Source: Planctomycetota bacterium (lineage in GTDB: Bacteria; Planctomycetota; Phycisphaerae; Tepidisphaerales; Tepidisphaeraceae). Taken from it: a stretch of DNA of 64,000 nt. Where the stretch lies: contig JBCDCH010000014.1 of the NCBI GenBank assembly GCA_039182125.1, positions 1-64,000 on the forward strand. Direction: 5' to 3'. Made by a program: the position numbers and the translations under genes. Positions 1-8,569 of the stretch are shown here, one piece after another (position 1 is the first letter of the stretch; each line of letters opens with the position of its first letter). The notes beneath the pieces were generated by a model that was not told where the DNA came from, searched no databases, and was given only the letters and a program-made list of their open reading frames with translations.

Positions 1-202
1 CGGCCGCGGACCAGAGCGGTGACACGAAACCACCGGCCCAAACCTCGTCTTGAAAAACAGCGACCGGGCTGTCTCGCGAACCGTGATGGGAAGTACGCCC
101 GGAATCGGTCAGCCTCCTATTGCGGGCCATCAGTAGCCGCAATTCGATGAATGTTCGGAGTTTCGCTTGTCTTCGGGGCCGACTGCGATTGTGATAACAC
201 CA

Positions 203-1345
203 ATGGCTCAATCGACACCGAGGTTGGTGGACATCGCCGAGCGATGCGGGACGTCGGTGACATCGGTGTCGAGGATACTGCGCAATCAACGGCTCGAGGA
301 ATACAGCCAGGACACACAAGACCGCGTCCGCAAAGCCGCGGCCGAGCTCGGCTGGCGGCCCAACCTCATCGTCCGCGGCATGCGGACTGGTAAGACCCAG
401 ACCATCGGTGTCTTCATCGCCCCGTACGACACCTTCTGGACCGGCGTGCTCTTTGGCGTTCACGACACGCTGCTCGAATCGGAGAAGGTTCCGCTCGTGC
501 TCTGGCCCCACGCGCTGGTCCATCCGACACTCGACCCACACGATGCCAACCAACGCCCGGAAACCGTCTCGGCCAACAGCGACGAACGTCTGATCTTTTC
601 CACCGGCAGCCAATCACTGACCGGATCGCCCGTCGATCCGACCGGCTCGGCCCGACGAGAACTGGATCGCATCAACTACCTCGAAGACCGGCGGGTCGAC
701 GCGATCATCTCCTGGCCCCTGCAAGAGGACAACGCACGTCAACGGCTCGCGATGCTCAGCAACCGCGGTTGGCGTGTCGTGATGATCGACGACCGACTGC
801 CCGACGCCGAGTCGGCCCTGTTCGTCGGGATGAACGAACCGGCAACGATGAAACTAATCGCCGAGCATCTTCGAAAGCTGCAACACCAAACCATCGGGTT
901 CGTCGGCTACGACCGTGATACGACCTGGTCCCGGCAACGCCGGGAGGCTTTCCTGGAGGTGTTCGGCCCGGACGCCCCGATGGTGAACCTCGTTGTCGAC
1001 AACGACGACGTGCAGGACGAAGCGATCCGGATGCTCCGCGAACGGCCGGACATTACCGGCATCGTCGCCGGCAGCGACCACATGGCTCGCCATGTCTGCC
1101 GGGCGGCACTTCGGGTCGGGCGGTCAGTGCCGGGAGATCTTTCGGTCGTCGGCTATGGCAACGACCTTTACGGCCGGGGCGACGTACCACTGACCACGAT
1201 CGACCAACGCCCGTACGATTTGGGCAAAGCGGCGGCCGATTTGGGCATTAACCGAACCGGCGATGCGTCGTCCGATGTCCTTTTTGTCGGTCAACTGGTG
1301 GAACGGGCCTCGACATCAATGCGAGGCGTCGGCGGTAAATCTTGA
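203..1345 (+). CDS. LacI-family transcriptional regulator
   Basis: DNA-binding regulator of about 380 residues. The N-terminus carries a LacI-type helix-turn-helix ([19 protein letters not shown], roughly residues 8-26), a hinge region ([12 protein letters not shown]) and then a periplasmic-binding-protein-like effector domain that opens with [10 protein letters not shown] and includes GFVGYDRD and [10 protein letters not shown]. The ATG at 203 is preferred because it places the HTH right at the N-terminus, as in the family; a TTG at 167 is also in frame and no clear Shine-Dalgarno decides between them. It heads the plus-strand gene series that includes secreted proteins and sulfatases. A perfect palindrome lies 64 bases after its stop, which suggests that it represses the next genes in response to a sugar. 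The inducer cannot be read from sequence. Confidence 0.9.
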   Translation: MAQSTPRLVDIAERCGTSVTSVSRILRNQRLEEYSQDTQDRVRKAAAELGWRPNLIVRGMRTGKTQTIGVFIAPYDTFWTGVLFGVHDTLLESEKVPLVLWPHALVHPTLDPHDANQRPETVSANSDERLIFSTGSQSLTGSPVDPTGSARRELDRINYLEDRRVDAIISWPLQEDNARQRLAMLSNRGWRVVMIDDRLPDAESALFVGMNEPATMKLIAEHLRKLQHQTIGFVGYDRDTTWSRQRREAFLEVFGPDAPMVNLVVDNDDVQDEAIRMLRERPDITGIVAGSDHMARHVCRAALRVGRSVPGDLSVVGYGNDLYGRGDVPLTTIDQRPYDLGKAAADLGINRTGDASSDVLFVGQLVERASTSMRGVGGKS

Positions 1346-1381
1346 CACGGCCAGAATTTCGGGCATTTTTCGGCACGCCCG

Positions 1382-1392
1382 GGAGAATCTCC
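1382..1392. repeat. Short inverted repeat upstream of the pseudopilin gene
   Basis: GGAGA-A-TCTCC, an 11-base perfect inverted repeat with one central base, lies 18 bases before the longer palindrome in the same intergenic region. It could be a second regulator site or chance. No T-run follows it, so it is not a terminator. Confidence 0.3.
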
Positions 1393-1409
1393 GGCTTTTC
1401 GGCTTTCCC

Positions 1410-1429
1410 CTACACAAATGATTGTGTAG
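1410..1429. promoter_or_regulatory. Palindromic operator candidate (LacI-type)
   Basis: The sequence reads CTACACAA-ATGA-TTGTGTAG: two perfect 8-base inverted arms around a 4-base centre. It lies 64 bases downstream of the LacI-type regulator gene and 20 bases before the pseudopilin start, where a bound repressor would block transcription. Length and symmetry fit LacI-family operators, although the central CG common in that family is absent. No T-tract follows it, so a terminator is less likely. The left arm contains TACACA, which could serve as part of a -10 element overlapped by the operator. Confidence 0.6.
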
Positions 1430-1449
1430 ACTTCTCCGAAGGAGTTTCC

Positions 1450-2310
1450 ATGGCTCAAAGCACCCCAACCCACCAGCAATCCACCGGGTTCACACTCGTC
1501 GAACTGCTCGTGGTCATCGGCATCATTGCCCTGCTCATCTCCATTCTGCTGCCAAGCCTTCAACGAGCCCGTGCCTCAGCGGTCGTCGTGGCCTGCCAGA
1601 GCAACATCCGCCAACTCGCCACCGGCGTCTCGCTGTATGCCGTCGAGTACGAGAATGGCATCCCGCCCGGGATTCGCACTAGAACAACGCCGAGCTTTGC
1701 CGTCTTGAACCGATTTGAAAACCCAGTCGCGCCCAATGCTCGCTTCCGCAGCGCGGCCCGCTGGCACCGGGACTATATCATGCCGGTTCTGACCGACGAG
1801 ACGCTCCAGATCAACGACAAGGGTTGGGCACGCTGGCTCGAGATCGCCAACGACTCGATCTACACCTGCCCACGCGGCCGAGACCGCCCAAACTCGTTCG
1901 TCGAGAGCGAGCCGGGCGTGTTCAATCCCTGGAAATCGGGCTATGCGATCAATGGCACGCTCGGCATCGACAGCGACGAATACGAGGCCGTGACGCAGAG
2001 CCCGACATCGACGCTCAACATCAACACACTGCGCGGCAGCTTCAAGCGTCTGACCGCCGTCAAGAACGCCTCGGAAACGATGCTTCTCATCGAGTCCGAG
2101 TCTGAAAACGAAGACGCTTGGCGTATGCAGCAGGGCAGTCTCGAACAGCCCTTCAAGTTCGCCGGACTTCCGCACCTTGAAAAGAACACCATCGCTTATG
2201 CCGACGGGCACGCCCAGACGATCGTGTTCGACGACATTCCCAATCCTGACCCGACCCCAGAAGAAGCCCGCGAGCAAATCCGCTGGGAAGGCTTCTGGCT
2301 CGGCGACTAA
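1450..2310 (+). CDS. Pseudopilin-like protein with prepilin cleavage signal and H-X9-DG C-terminus
   Basis: Secreted, membrane-anchored pseudopilin-like protein of 286 residues. The N-terminus has the type IV prepilin peptidase signal [12 protein letters not shown] (cleavage expected after Gly13), followed by the usual hydrophobic helix. Near the C-terminus, His, nine residues, then Asp-Gly ([15 protein letters not shown]) gives the H-X9-DG motif of a family greatly expanded in planctomycetes. The ATG at 1450 is preceded by GAAGGAG at good spacing, which rules out an upstream TTG in frame. It follows the LacI-type gene and the palindrome. The family is thought to use the type II secretion or pilus machinery, but no individual function is known. 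Confidence 0.9.
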   Translation: MAQSTPTHQQSTGFTLVELLVVIGIIALLISILLPSLQRARASAVVVACQSNIRQLATGVSLYAVEYENGIPPGIRTRTTPSFAVLNRFENPVAPNARFRSAARWHRDYIMPVLTDETLQINDKGWARWLEIANDSIYTCPRGRDRPNSFVESEPGVFNPWKSGYAINGTLGIDSDEYEAVTQSPTSTLNINTLRGSFKRLTAVKNASETMLLIESESENEDAWRMQQGSLEQPFKFAGLPHLEKNTIAYADGHAQTIVFDDIPNPDPTPEEAREQIRWEGFWLGD

Positions 2311-2325
2311 TCTCAATACGCGAGG

Positions 2326-2348
2326 CCATGACTGATGGTCAGTCGTGG
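2326..2348 (+). other. Intergenic hairpin between the pseudopilin and PEP-CTERM genes
   Basis: CCATGACTGA-TGG-TCAGTCGTGG can form a 10-base-pair stem (one G-T wobble) with a three-base loop, 15 bases after the pseudopilin stop and 36 bases before the next start. Only a loose T-rich stretch follows, so it is a weak terminator, an attenuator or an mRNA end-protecting stem. The downstream gene has its own strong Shine-Dalgarno. Confidence 0.45.
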
Positions 2349-2384
2349 ATTTACCCTTTGTTACGTTTAGCACTTGGAGGAAAC

Positions 2385-3305
2385 ATGCTCAAGAACATCC
2401 CACTCTCTGCCGCAGTTGCGGCAACGTTCGGCCTTGCCGCGATCTCCCACGCGGCGACTCTTGCCAGTGATTCGTTCATTGTTGGCCCGGCTGATCCCGG
2501 CAACGACGCGGCCGGGATCTATACGGTCGGCTCCACCATCGAAGGCACGAACCCTGACACGTTCGGCTTCGGACCGACAAACAACTGGGGCGCCGATGGA
2601 GGAACCTATGTTGCTGACGCGGCGGGCCTGACAATCAATGGTCTGGGTGGTGGTGGTGCGGTCATCGCCACCAACACGGCCGGTAATTTCGACCAAAGCG
2701 GACGTCTGATCACCGCTGACGCTTCAGCCGTTACCGACAGCCTATTCGTCGGCGTATTGATGAACCGCAGTGAAACCATGGTTGGCGGCTCCCCGACGGG
2801 TTTGAATGAGTTTCTCACCTCCGCCTTCCTTGGCCGCGTCGGTAGCGAAGGTGGTGGCCCGATGGAGTTCGGTATTATTGGCGACGATTTTGGTGTTAAT
2901 GTCAATACCACAGGCGGTAACGTTGTTTCACGCACGACCGGTAGCCTCTACACCGCCGACACGACGGTTCTGCTCGTGCTGCGTGTGGATATCAATGATG
3001 CCGAGGGTGACGACGATAATTGGTCTTTGTTCGCATTCAACGAGGGTGACACGATCCTTGAGTCGGCCACTCCTGTACTAACCGGTACGGCCCAGCTTTG
3101 GGATGCTGATACGAACTTCGGGCCAGGTGCGATTCGTTTTGTCGAAAATGAGCCTGGCACTCTTGCTGGAACCACCTCGTTCACCTTCGACGAGTTCCGT
3201 GTCGGAACCACTTTTGAATCTGTGGTTCCCATCCCTGAACCCACGGCCGCTTTGAGCGTTCTCGGTGGCCTCGGCATGCTCGGCATGCGTCGTCGGCAAC
3301 GCTGA
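2385..3305 (+). CDS. PEP-CTERM sorting domain protein
   Basis: Exported protein of 306 residues. It has a signal peptide (MLKNIPLSAAVAATFGLAAISHA) and ends in the PEP-CTERM tripartite signal: Pro-Glu-Pro (IPEP), a hydrophobic stretch (LSVLGGLGMLGM) and a basic tail (RRRQR). This is the substrate signature for exosortase/archaeosortase-type processing, which links proteins to the envelope or exopolysaccharide. The body is rich in beta-type segments and has an acidic loop, RVDINDAEGDDDNW. GGAGG at 2376-2380 sets the ATG at 2385. The next gene is a paralogue without the sorting tail. Because it sits between the regulator and the sulfatases, it may bind the glycan target; this is inference. Confidence 0.85.
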   Translation: MLKNIPLSAAVAATFGLAAISHAATLASDSFIVGPADPGNDAAGIYTVGSTIEGTNPDTFGFGPTNNWGADGGTYVADAAGLTINGLGGGGAVIATNTAGNFDQSGRLITADASAVTDSLFVGVLMNRSETMVGGSPTGLNEFLTSAFLGRVGSEGGGPMEFGIIGDDFGVNVNTTGGNVVSRTTGSLYTADTTVLLVLRVDINDAEGDDDNWSLFAFNEGDTILESATPVLTGTAQLWDADTNFGPGAIRFVENEPGTLAGTTSFTFDEFRVGTTFESVVPIPEPTAALSVLGGLGMLGMRRRQR

Positions 3306-3330
3306 TCACCCGCTAAGTTTCAACCTCCAC

Positions 3331-3367
3331 AGCCCGGCTCCCGCTTCACCGGGAGCCGGGCTTTTTC
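3331..3367 (+). terminator. Rho-independent terminator after the PEP-CTERM gene
   Basis: A 13-base-pair GC-rich stem (AGCCCGGCTCCCG paired with CGGGAGCCGGGCT) with a six-base loop is followed by TTTTCT. It lies 25 bases after the PEP-CTERM stop and separates that gene from its paralogue and the sulfatases, which then need read-through or their own promoter. Confidence 0.9.
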
Positions 3368-3386
3368 TACCCATACCCGCCAAGCC

Positions 3387-4187
3387 ATGAACCGCATCTC
3401 CTCCATCACCCTTCTCTGTTCCACGCTCGTCGGCGCGACAGCCGTCGCAACGGTCGGACTCGAATCAGACCAGCTCATTCTGCGCGAGTCGTTCGACGCG
3501 GCCATGTACGACGCGGGACGCTTAGACCAACAGGCACCGGAAGTAACCGGCTTCGACACGGAGCGTGGCTGGTACGTGCAAAACTTTGACGCACGCATTG
3601 TTCCTGACGATGGCCTTGAATACGAAGGGCTCCCCAGCCAGCCAGGCTGCCTGCGCCTCACCACGCGAAACAGACAGTTTGCACAGACCGGTCGGCTGAT
3701 GTCCGCCGAACTCCCCGCCGACGCGGATCAGCTGTTCATCTCTTACCTTGTCAGGCTCGACGACAGCCAGCGGGGCATCATTGCGATGAATGTCGGCCGC
3801 GAGGACGAGGTCAAGGGGCCGCTGGACTTCGGATTGTCCGACGGCCAGCCGTTGCTGCGGTATCAGACGACGGGTGACCCCGAATCCGCTTCGGCGAGTG
3901 AAACGGCCGTTGCTGTCGGCGAGACCGCCCTGCTCGTACTCCGCGTCGACATCGACCCGGCCGACGGTGATGACGACACCATCCGTTTTTTCGTCAACCC
4001 GGAATCAGACAGCGAGCCCGCCGACGATGATGCGGTGATCGAGGTGACCGGCCGGATCTGGCACGAAAGCAGCGAGTTTGGATCGTTGCAGCTGCGTCGC
4101 CAGAAGTCCGTCGACGGAGAACTTACCCGCACCGTTGTCGACGAACTGCGGATTGCTTCGACCTACGCTGGTTTGTTTGCCGAGTAA
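3387..4187 (+). CDS. Secreted protein, paralogue of the preceding PEP-CTERM protein
   Basis: Protein of 266 residues with a likely signal peptide (MNRISSITLLCSTLVGATAVA) and no recognised enzyme motif. It shares a body plan with the PEP-CTERM protein before it: TALLVLRVDIDPADGDDDTIRFF here matches TVLLVLRVDINDAEGDDDNWSLF there, and QTGRLMSAELPADADQLFISYL here matches QSGRLITADASAVTDSLFVGVL there. It ends at FAE with no PEP, hydrophobic segment or basic tail, so it should be periplasmic or released rather than anchored. The conserved D-x-x-D/E-G-D-D-D loop could bind calcium. It lies 19 bases upstream of the first sulfatase and is probably co-transcribed with it. Confidence 0.7.
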   Translation: MNRISSITLLCSTLVGATAVATVGLESDQLILRESFDAAMYDAGRLDQQAPEVTGFDTERGWYVQNFDARIVPDDGLEYEGLPSQPGCLRLTTRNRQFAQTGRLMSAELPADADQLFISYLVRLDDSQRGIIAMNVGREDEVKGPLDFGLSDGQPLLRYQTTGDPESASASETAVAVGETALLVLRVDIDPADGDDDTIRFFVNPESDSEPADDDAVIEVTGRIWHESSEFGSLQLRRQKSVDGELTRTVVDELRIASTYAGLFAE

Positions 4188-4206
4188 CCCCCTACCAACC
4201 CACCCG

Positions 4207-5715
4207 ATGATCAATCGACTTCTTCTTGCCGTGACAGCCTGCGCCGGATCGCTGTTCGGGTCCACCGCCCTTGCGGATGAACTCCCGGAACGACCAAACA
4301 TCCTTTTCATCGCCATTGACGATCTTCGCCCGGACTTGGGAGCGTACGGCAATGAACTGATCCACAGTCCAAACATTGATGGGCTCGCCGAGTCGGGCGT
4401 TCGGTTTGACCGGGCATACTGCCAACAGTCGCTCTGCGCTCCTTCGCGCACCAGCCTTATGACGGGGCTGCGGCCGGGTGTTCCTGGCGTCAACGCCACC
4501 GACTCCCGAGACAAGAAAGTCATTGATCGCGTCGTCGCCGAGGCACTCACGCTCCCCGAGTACCTGCGATCCGGCGGTTACACGACGCTCTCGGTCGGGA
4601 AGATCTTTCACACCTATGACACGCAAGGGGAAGGTGCTTGGGACAAGCAACTTCGTCCCGGTGGCGGCAGTTATCAACTCGAGAGCAACCGGGAAGCCGA
4701 ACGACGCCAGCGTGAGAAGATCAAGGAAGAAGGCTCGTCGGCACGTTGGCGATATGGCCGGGGCAACGCCGCCGAATCCGCTGACGCACCGGACGAAAAC
4801 TACCAAACCCATCGCATCACCACCCGGGCGCTCACACTCCTCGACGAGCACATGAACGAGGATGCCGACGAACCGTTTTTCCTGGCCGTCGGCTACCACA
4901 AACCGCACCTGCCGTTCGTCGCGCCCAAGAAGTACTGGGATCTCTACGACCGTTCGGAGATCACACTGCCATCACGCGATGAGCCTGACGGAGCACCGGA
5001 GTATTCGCTGGTACCAAGTTGGTACGAAATGCGGCTCTACGGCGATGTTCCCCGCAACCGTTCGAGGAACGTCAACGATGCCAAGACCCTGGAGTACATC
5101 CACGGGTACTACGCCTGCATCAGTTTCGTGGATGCACAAGTCGGGCGGCTCATGGATGACCTTAAAGCACGCGACCTGCTCGACAACACCGTCGTCATCC
5201 TTTGGAGCGACCACGGGTTCAAGCTCGGCGACTACGGCGACTGGTCGAAGTACACCAACATGGAAATCGACACGCGCGTACCGTTGATCGTCGCCGGGCC
5301 GGGCGTCTCGTCCGACGACAGCGACGCGCTGGTCGAGCTGATCGACCTTTACCCGACGGTCGCGGAGCTGGTCGGGATGAGCGTGCCGGAGCATGTTCAG
5401 GGAACGAGCTTCGTGCCGCTGCTGAGCGAGCCGAGTACGCCGTGGAAGCGTGGTGCCCTGTCGTACTACGACCGTCGCAACCCCGACGGCGAAGGCTTCA
5501 GCATTCGCACCGAACGATACCGCTACACCGAATGGCGTGACTTCGAGACCGGCGAAGTGTTGGCTCGCGAGTTGTACGACCAAGCCGACGGCCCGATCGT
5601 CGACCGCAACCTCGCCGACGACCCTGCCTACGCCGAAATCGTCGCCAAACACGCCGCATTGCTGGACGCTGGCTGGGAAGCACTCGTCCCAACGACCGCC
5701 GTGGAGGCTCACTGA
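4207..5715 (+). CDS. Secreted sulfatase, iduronate-2-sulfatase-like
   Basis: Type I formylglycine sulfatase of 502 residues that hydrolyses sulfate esters on glycans. It has a signal peptide (MINRLLLAVTACAGSLFGSTALA) and is expected in the periplasm or outside the cell. The active-site Cys77 lies in C-A-P-S-R (77-81), and metal ligands are likely at IDDLRPD (37-43) and WSDHG. The DDLRPDLGAYG start and VGKIFHTYD (GKIFH in place of GKWHL) are typical of the iduronate-2-sulfatase-like branch. The C-terminal region ends in the usual ELYDQ...NLADDPAY segment. The stop overlaps the next start by one base (TGATG), which suggests translational coupling with the GH130 gene. The natural substrate is not determined. 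Confidence 0.93.
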   Translation: MINRLLLAVTACAGSLFGSTALADELPERPNILFIAIDDLRPDLGAYGNELIHSPNIDGLAESGVRFDRAYCQQSLCAPSRTSLMTGLRPGVPGVNATDSRDKKVIDRVVAEALTLPEYLRSGGYTTLSVGKIFHTYDTQGEGAWDKQLRPGGGSYQLESNREAERRQREKIKEEGSSARWRYGRGNAAESADAPDENYQTHRITTRALTLLDEHMNEDADEPFFLAVGYHKPHLPFVAPKKYWDLYDRSEITLPSRDEPDGAPEYSLVPSWYEMRLYGDVPRNRSRNVNDAKTLEYIHGYYACISFVDAQVGRLMDDLKARDLLDNTVVILWSDHGFKLGDYGDWSKYTNMEIDTRVPLIVAGPGVSSDDSDALVELIDLYPTVAELVGMSVPEHVQGTSFVPLLSEPSTPWKRGALSYYDRRNPDGEGFSIRTERYRYTEWRDFETGEVLARELYDQADGPIVDRNLADDPAYAEIVAKHAALLDAGWEALVPTTAVEAH

Positions 5716-6752
5716 TGCACACACCGACCGACCCCGCACTGACCGCTTCCACCGGCCCGAAGCTAATCGCATCGGCGTTGCCGAACATGCCTTGGCAAGA
5801 ACGCCCGGCCGGTGACAACGAGCCGATGTGGCGTCATGCCGCCAACCCGATCATCGACCGACGCCCTTTCCCCGGTGCGGATCGCGTTTACAACTCGGCC
5901 GTTGTCCCTTGGAAAGGCGGCTTCGCGGGTGTCTTCCGCAATGACGGCCGCAACGGGTTGCCGTTCCTCCACGTCGGCCGTAGCGCCGACGGTCTCGCCT
6001 GGGACTTCGATCACGAGCCGATCCTGTTCCGCCAGGCCGACGGCTCGATCAAGCAAGGTTCGGCCGACTACGGCTACCAGTACGACCCGCGCGTCGTACC
6101 CATCGATGGCCGGCAATACGTCATCTGGTGCAACGACTTCCATGGCCCGACCATCGGACTCGGCTACACCGACGACTTCGAAACGTTCCACCAACTCGAA
6201 AACGCCTTCGTTCCGTTCAACCGAAACGGCGTGCTGTTCCCGCGCAAGATCGACGGCGACTACGTCATGCTCAGCCGACCGTCCGACAGCGGCCACACGC
6301 CCTTCGGCGACATCTATCTGAGCCGAAGTACCGACCTGATCCACTGGGGCCGACACCGCTACGTCATGGGCGCGAGCGGTCCGGGCTGGTGGCAGAATCT
6401 CAAGATCGGCGCGGGTCCCGCACCGATCGAGACCTCGGCCGGCTGGCTGCTGTTCTACCACGCCGTCACCAAGCTGTGTAACGGACTGGTCTACAGCATG
6501 GGCGTCGCGCTGCTCGACCTCAACGAGCCGGACAAGGTGCTCATGCGTGGCGACGGGTATGTGCTCACGCCGGAGATGCCGTACGAGACAACCGGGCTGA
6601 CGCCAAACGTGATCTTTCCGTGCGCCGCCTTGTGCGACGGCGAAACCGGCCGGATCGCGGTTTACTACGGCGGCGCAGACACTTTCACCAACGTCGCGTA
6701 TACCCGGATCGAGTTGATCCTCGATTGGCTCGAAGTTCATCGCATTCGTTGA
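5715..6752 (+). CDS. GH130-family glycoside phosphorylase/hydrolase
   Basis: Five-bladed beta-propeller enzyme of 345 residues resembling glycoside hydrolase family 130, which holds beta-mannoside phosphorylases and related hydrolases. Recognisable segments are the early NPII and NSAVVPW, YDPRVVPIDG, NGVLFPRKIDGDYVMLSRPSDSGHTPFGDIYLS, KIGAGPAPIET, and IAVYYGGADT near the end. No signal peptide is seen, so it should act in the cytoplasm on imported oligosaccharides. That fits phosphorolysis, but hydrolysis cannot be excluded. It is coupled by a one-base overlap to the preceding sulfatase. It is the only glycan-cleaving enzyme in the sulfatase cluster and points to a mannose-containing or similar beta-linked target. 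Confidence 0.85.
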   Translation: MHTPTDPALTASTGPKLIASALPNMPWQERPAGDNEPMWRHAANPIIDRRPFPGADRVYNSAVVPWKGGFAGVFRNDGRNGLPFLHVGRSADGLAWDFDHEPILFRQADGSIKQGSADYGYQYDPRVVPIDGRQYVIWCNDFHGPTIGLGYTDDFETFHQLENAFVPFNRNGVLFPRKIDGDYVMLSRPSDSGHTPFGDIYLSRSTDLIHWGRHRYVMGASGPGWWQNLKIGAGPAPIETSAGWLLFYHAVTKLCNGLVYSMGVALLDLNEPDKVLMRGDGYVLTPEMPYETTGLTPNVIFPCAALCDGETGRIAVYYGGADTFTNVAYTRIELILDWLEVHRIR

Positions 6753-6787
6753 CACCGTGGCCAACACTCCACAAAGTCCTCACCAAC

Positions 6788-8569
6788 ATGATCCGACCAA
6801 TCCTGCATCGTGCGATCGCTTCGATTGCATTTGTTTCCATTTGCGGCTCGGCCGCCCTGGCCCAGTTCACCCGAGAAGATCTCCGCGACGGCAAAGACCG
6901 CCCCGCCAAGACCGCACTCGAACGCGCGGCCGAACGCAACGCCAATCGCATCAACGACGCCGAAGAAGCAGGCCAGCCCAACATCATCTTCTTCATCGTC
7001 GACGACCAGTATCGCGAACGGATCAACCAACTCCCCGAAGGCCGCAACGACGACGGCTCGCCGGCCAACTACACCCCAACGCTCGACCGGATGGCCGAGC
7101 AGGGCGTCATCCTCGACGGCATGCACGTCCCGTCGGCGGTCTGCATCCCGACGCGGTTCAGCGCGCTCACTGGTACCTACGGCAGCCGCGCGACCAACGA
7201 CGAGATGCGGAAACGCTTCGCCCTGCATGGATTTCCACCGACCGGACAGAACACCCACATCCTCCCGGGCGAGACACGCACGATCGCCCACCTTCTCAAG
7301 GAAGCCGGCTACGTCACTGGCATGGTCGGCAAGAACCATGTCGTCGAAGTCAAGGGCTTTAAGCGATCACGTCACGACGAGGACATCAACGACCCGACCG
7401 TCGCAAAACGTCTCATTGATAATCAGGATAAAGTCCGCCGAGCATTTCACGCATCGGGTTTCGACTATGCCGAACGGCTCTACCACGACAACCTCCACCC
7501 CAACGGCCCCGGTGCACTGCTCGCGCACAACCTCGACTGGATCACCGAGGGCGCGCTGGAGTTCATCGAAGACAACCACGAGAAACCGTTCTTCCTGTTC
7601 TACTCCAGCACGCTTCCGCACGGTCCGAACGCGCCACGCTACTCGTGGCGGGCCGATCGCCGCATCACGCCGATCGGCATGCTCGACGAGCCAGTGAAAA
7701 TCCTCGCGTCGCAGTGGGACATCACCAAAGCCCTTGAAAACGCCGGCATCGAAGACGATCACCGCGGCAACGGTGTCTGGATCGACTCGGCCATGGCCGC
7801 TCTCGAGGCCAAGCTCGAGGAGTTCGGAATCGCCGACAACACCATCATCATCTACTTCAACGATCACGGCGTGGAAGCCGGCAAAACGTCGGTGTTCCAG
7901 GGCGGCATGCAGACATATTCATTCGTCTACGGCCCCGACCGCTGGATCGAGGGTGAGCGCCGTGAAGATGCGCTGATCAGCAGCGTCGACCTCGCACCGA
8001 CGATGCTCGCCTGGGCCGGTGCCGACCCTACCGTGCATGCCGCGACCCTCGACGGCGTCAGCGCCGCCCCGGTCATCAGCGGCCAAGTTCAAGCCACACG
8101 CACGTCGGTCTACGGCGAGATCGGTTACTCCCGCTCCATCCGCATCGGCGACTGGAAGTACATTGCCCTCCGCCCGTCACCCTACATCGAGGACATGAGC
8201 CTCGAAGACCGGCAGGCCATCCTCGACAAGTGGTTCGCCCGCCGTGACGCGATGGGCCGACGCCGGGAAGCCAACGAAGCGACCGACCCGTTCCCGCACA
8301 TCATGGACATCCCCGGCGGCGTCGACAACACCTGGGGCCCGATGCGCAAGCACCCCCACTACTTCGACCGCGACCAGCTTTATAACCTCGCCGAAGATCC
8401 CAACGAACAGGTGAACCTCGCGGCCGACCCGGCCTACGCCGATATTCTCGCGACGCTCCGCCTCGAACTCGCCGACCAACTTGCCGACCTCCCCGGCCAG
8501 TTCGGAGAGTTCCCCGGCAACGGTACCCCCGCACCGGACATGCCGGACACCGACCAATCAAGCCGATGA
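6788..8569 (+). CDS. Secreted sulfatase (CIPTR active site)
   Basis: Sulfatase of 593 residues with a signal peptide (MIRPILHRAIASIAFVSICGSAALAQ) and then an Ala/Arg/Asn-rich stretch before the catalytic domain, which begins at PNIIFFIVDDQ (64-74). Formylglycine precursor Cys119 sits in C-I-P-T-R (119-123). GMVGKNH supplies the GKxH element and YFNDHG the metal-binding DHG. A longer than usual insert (residues about 190-290, EVKGFKRSRHDEDIND onward) and a C-terminal extension set it apart from its two neighbours. ATG 6788 is chosen because it opens the signal peptide. The gene ends in an ATGA overlap with the next sulfatase, so the two are co-translated. The substrate is unknown. Confidence 0.92.
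   Translation: MIRPILHRAIASIAFVSICGSAALAQFTREDLRDGKDRPAKTALERAAERNANRINDAEEAGQPNIIFFIVDDQYRERINQLPEGRNDDGSPANYTPTLDRMAEQGVILDGMHVPSAVCIPTRFSALTGTYGSRATNDEMRKRFALHGFPPTGQNTHILPGETRTIAHLLKEAGYVTGMVGKNHVVEVKGFKRSRHDEDINDPTVAKRLIDNQDKVRRAFHASGFDYAERLYHDNLHPNGPGALLAHNLDWITEGALEFIEDNHEKPFFLFYSSTLPHGPNAPRYSWRADRRITPIGMLDEPVKILASQWDITKALENAGIEDDHRGNGVWIDSAMAALEAKLEEFGIADNTIIIYFNDHGVEAGKTSVFQGGMQTYSFVYGPDRWIEGERREDALISSVDLAPTMLAWAGADPTVHAATLDGVSAAPVISGQVQATRTSVYGEIGYSRSIRIGDWKYIALRPSPYIEDMSLEDRQAILDKWFARRDAMGRRREANEATDPFPHIMDIPGGVDNTWGPMRKHPHYFDRDQLYNLAEDPNEQVNLAADPAYADILATLRLELADQLADLPGQFGEFPGNGTPAPDMPDTDQSSR

Noticed and set aside
1342-1365. TTGACA at 1342-1347 as a -35 box
   Set aside because: The -10 position 17 bases later reads ATTTTT, a poor match, and the box overlaps the regulator stop. 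It is not strong enough to list as a promoter.
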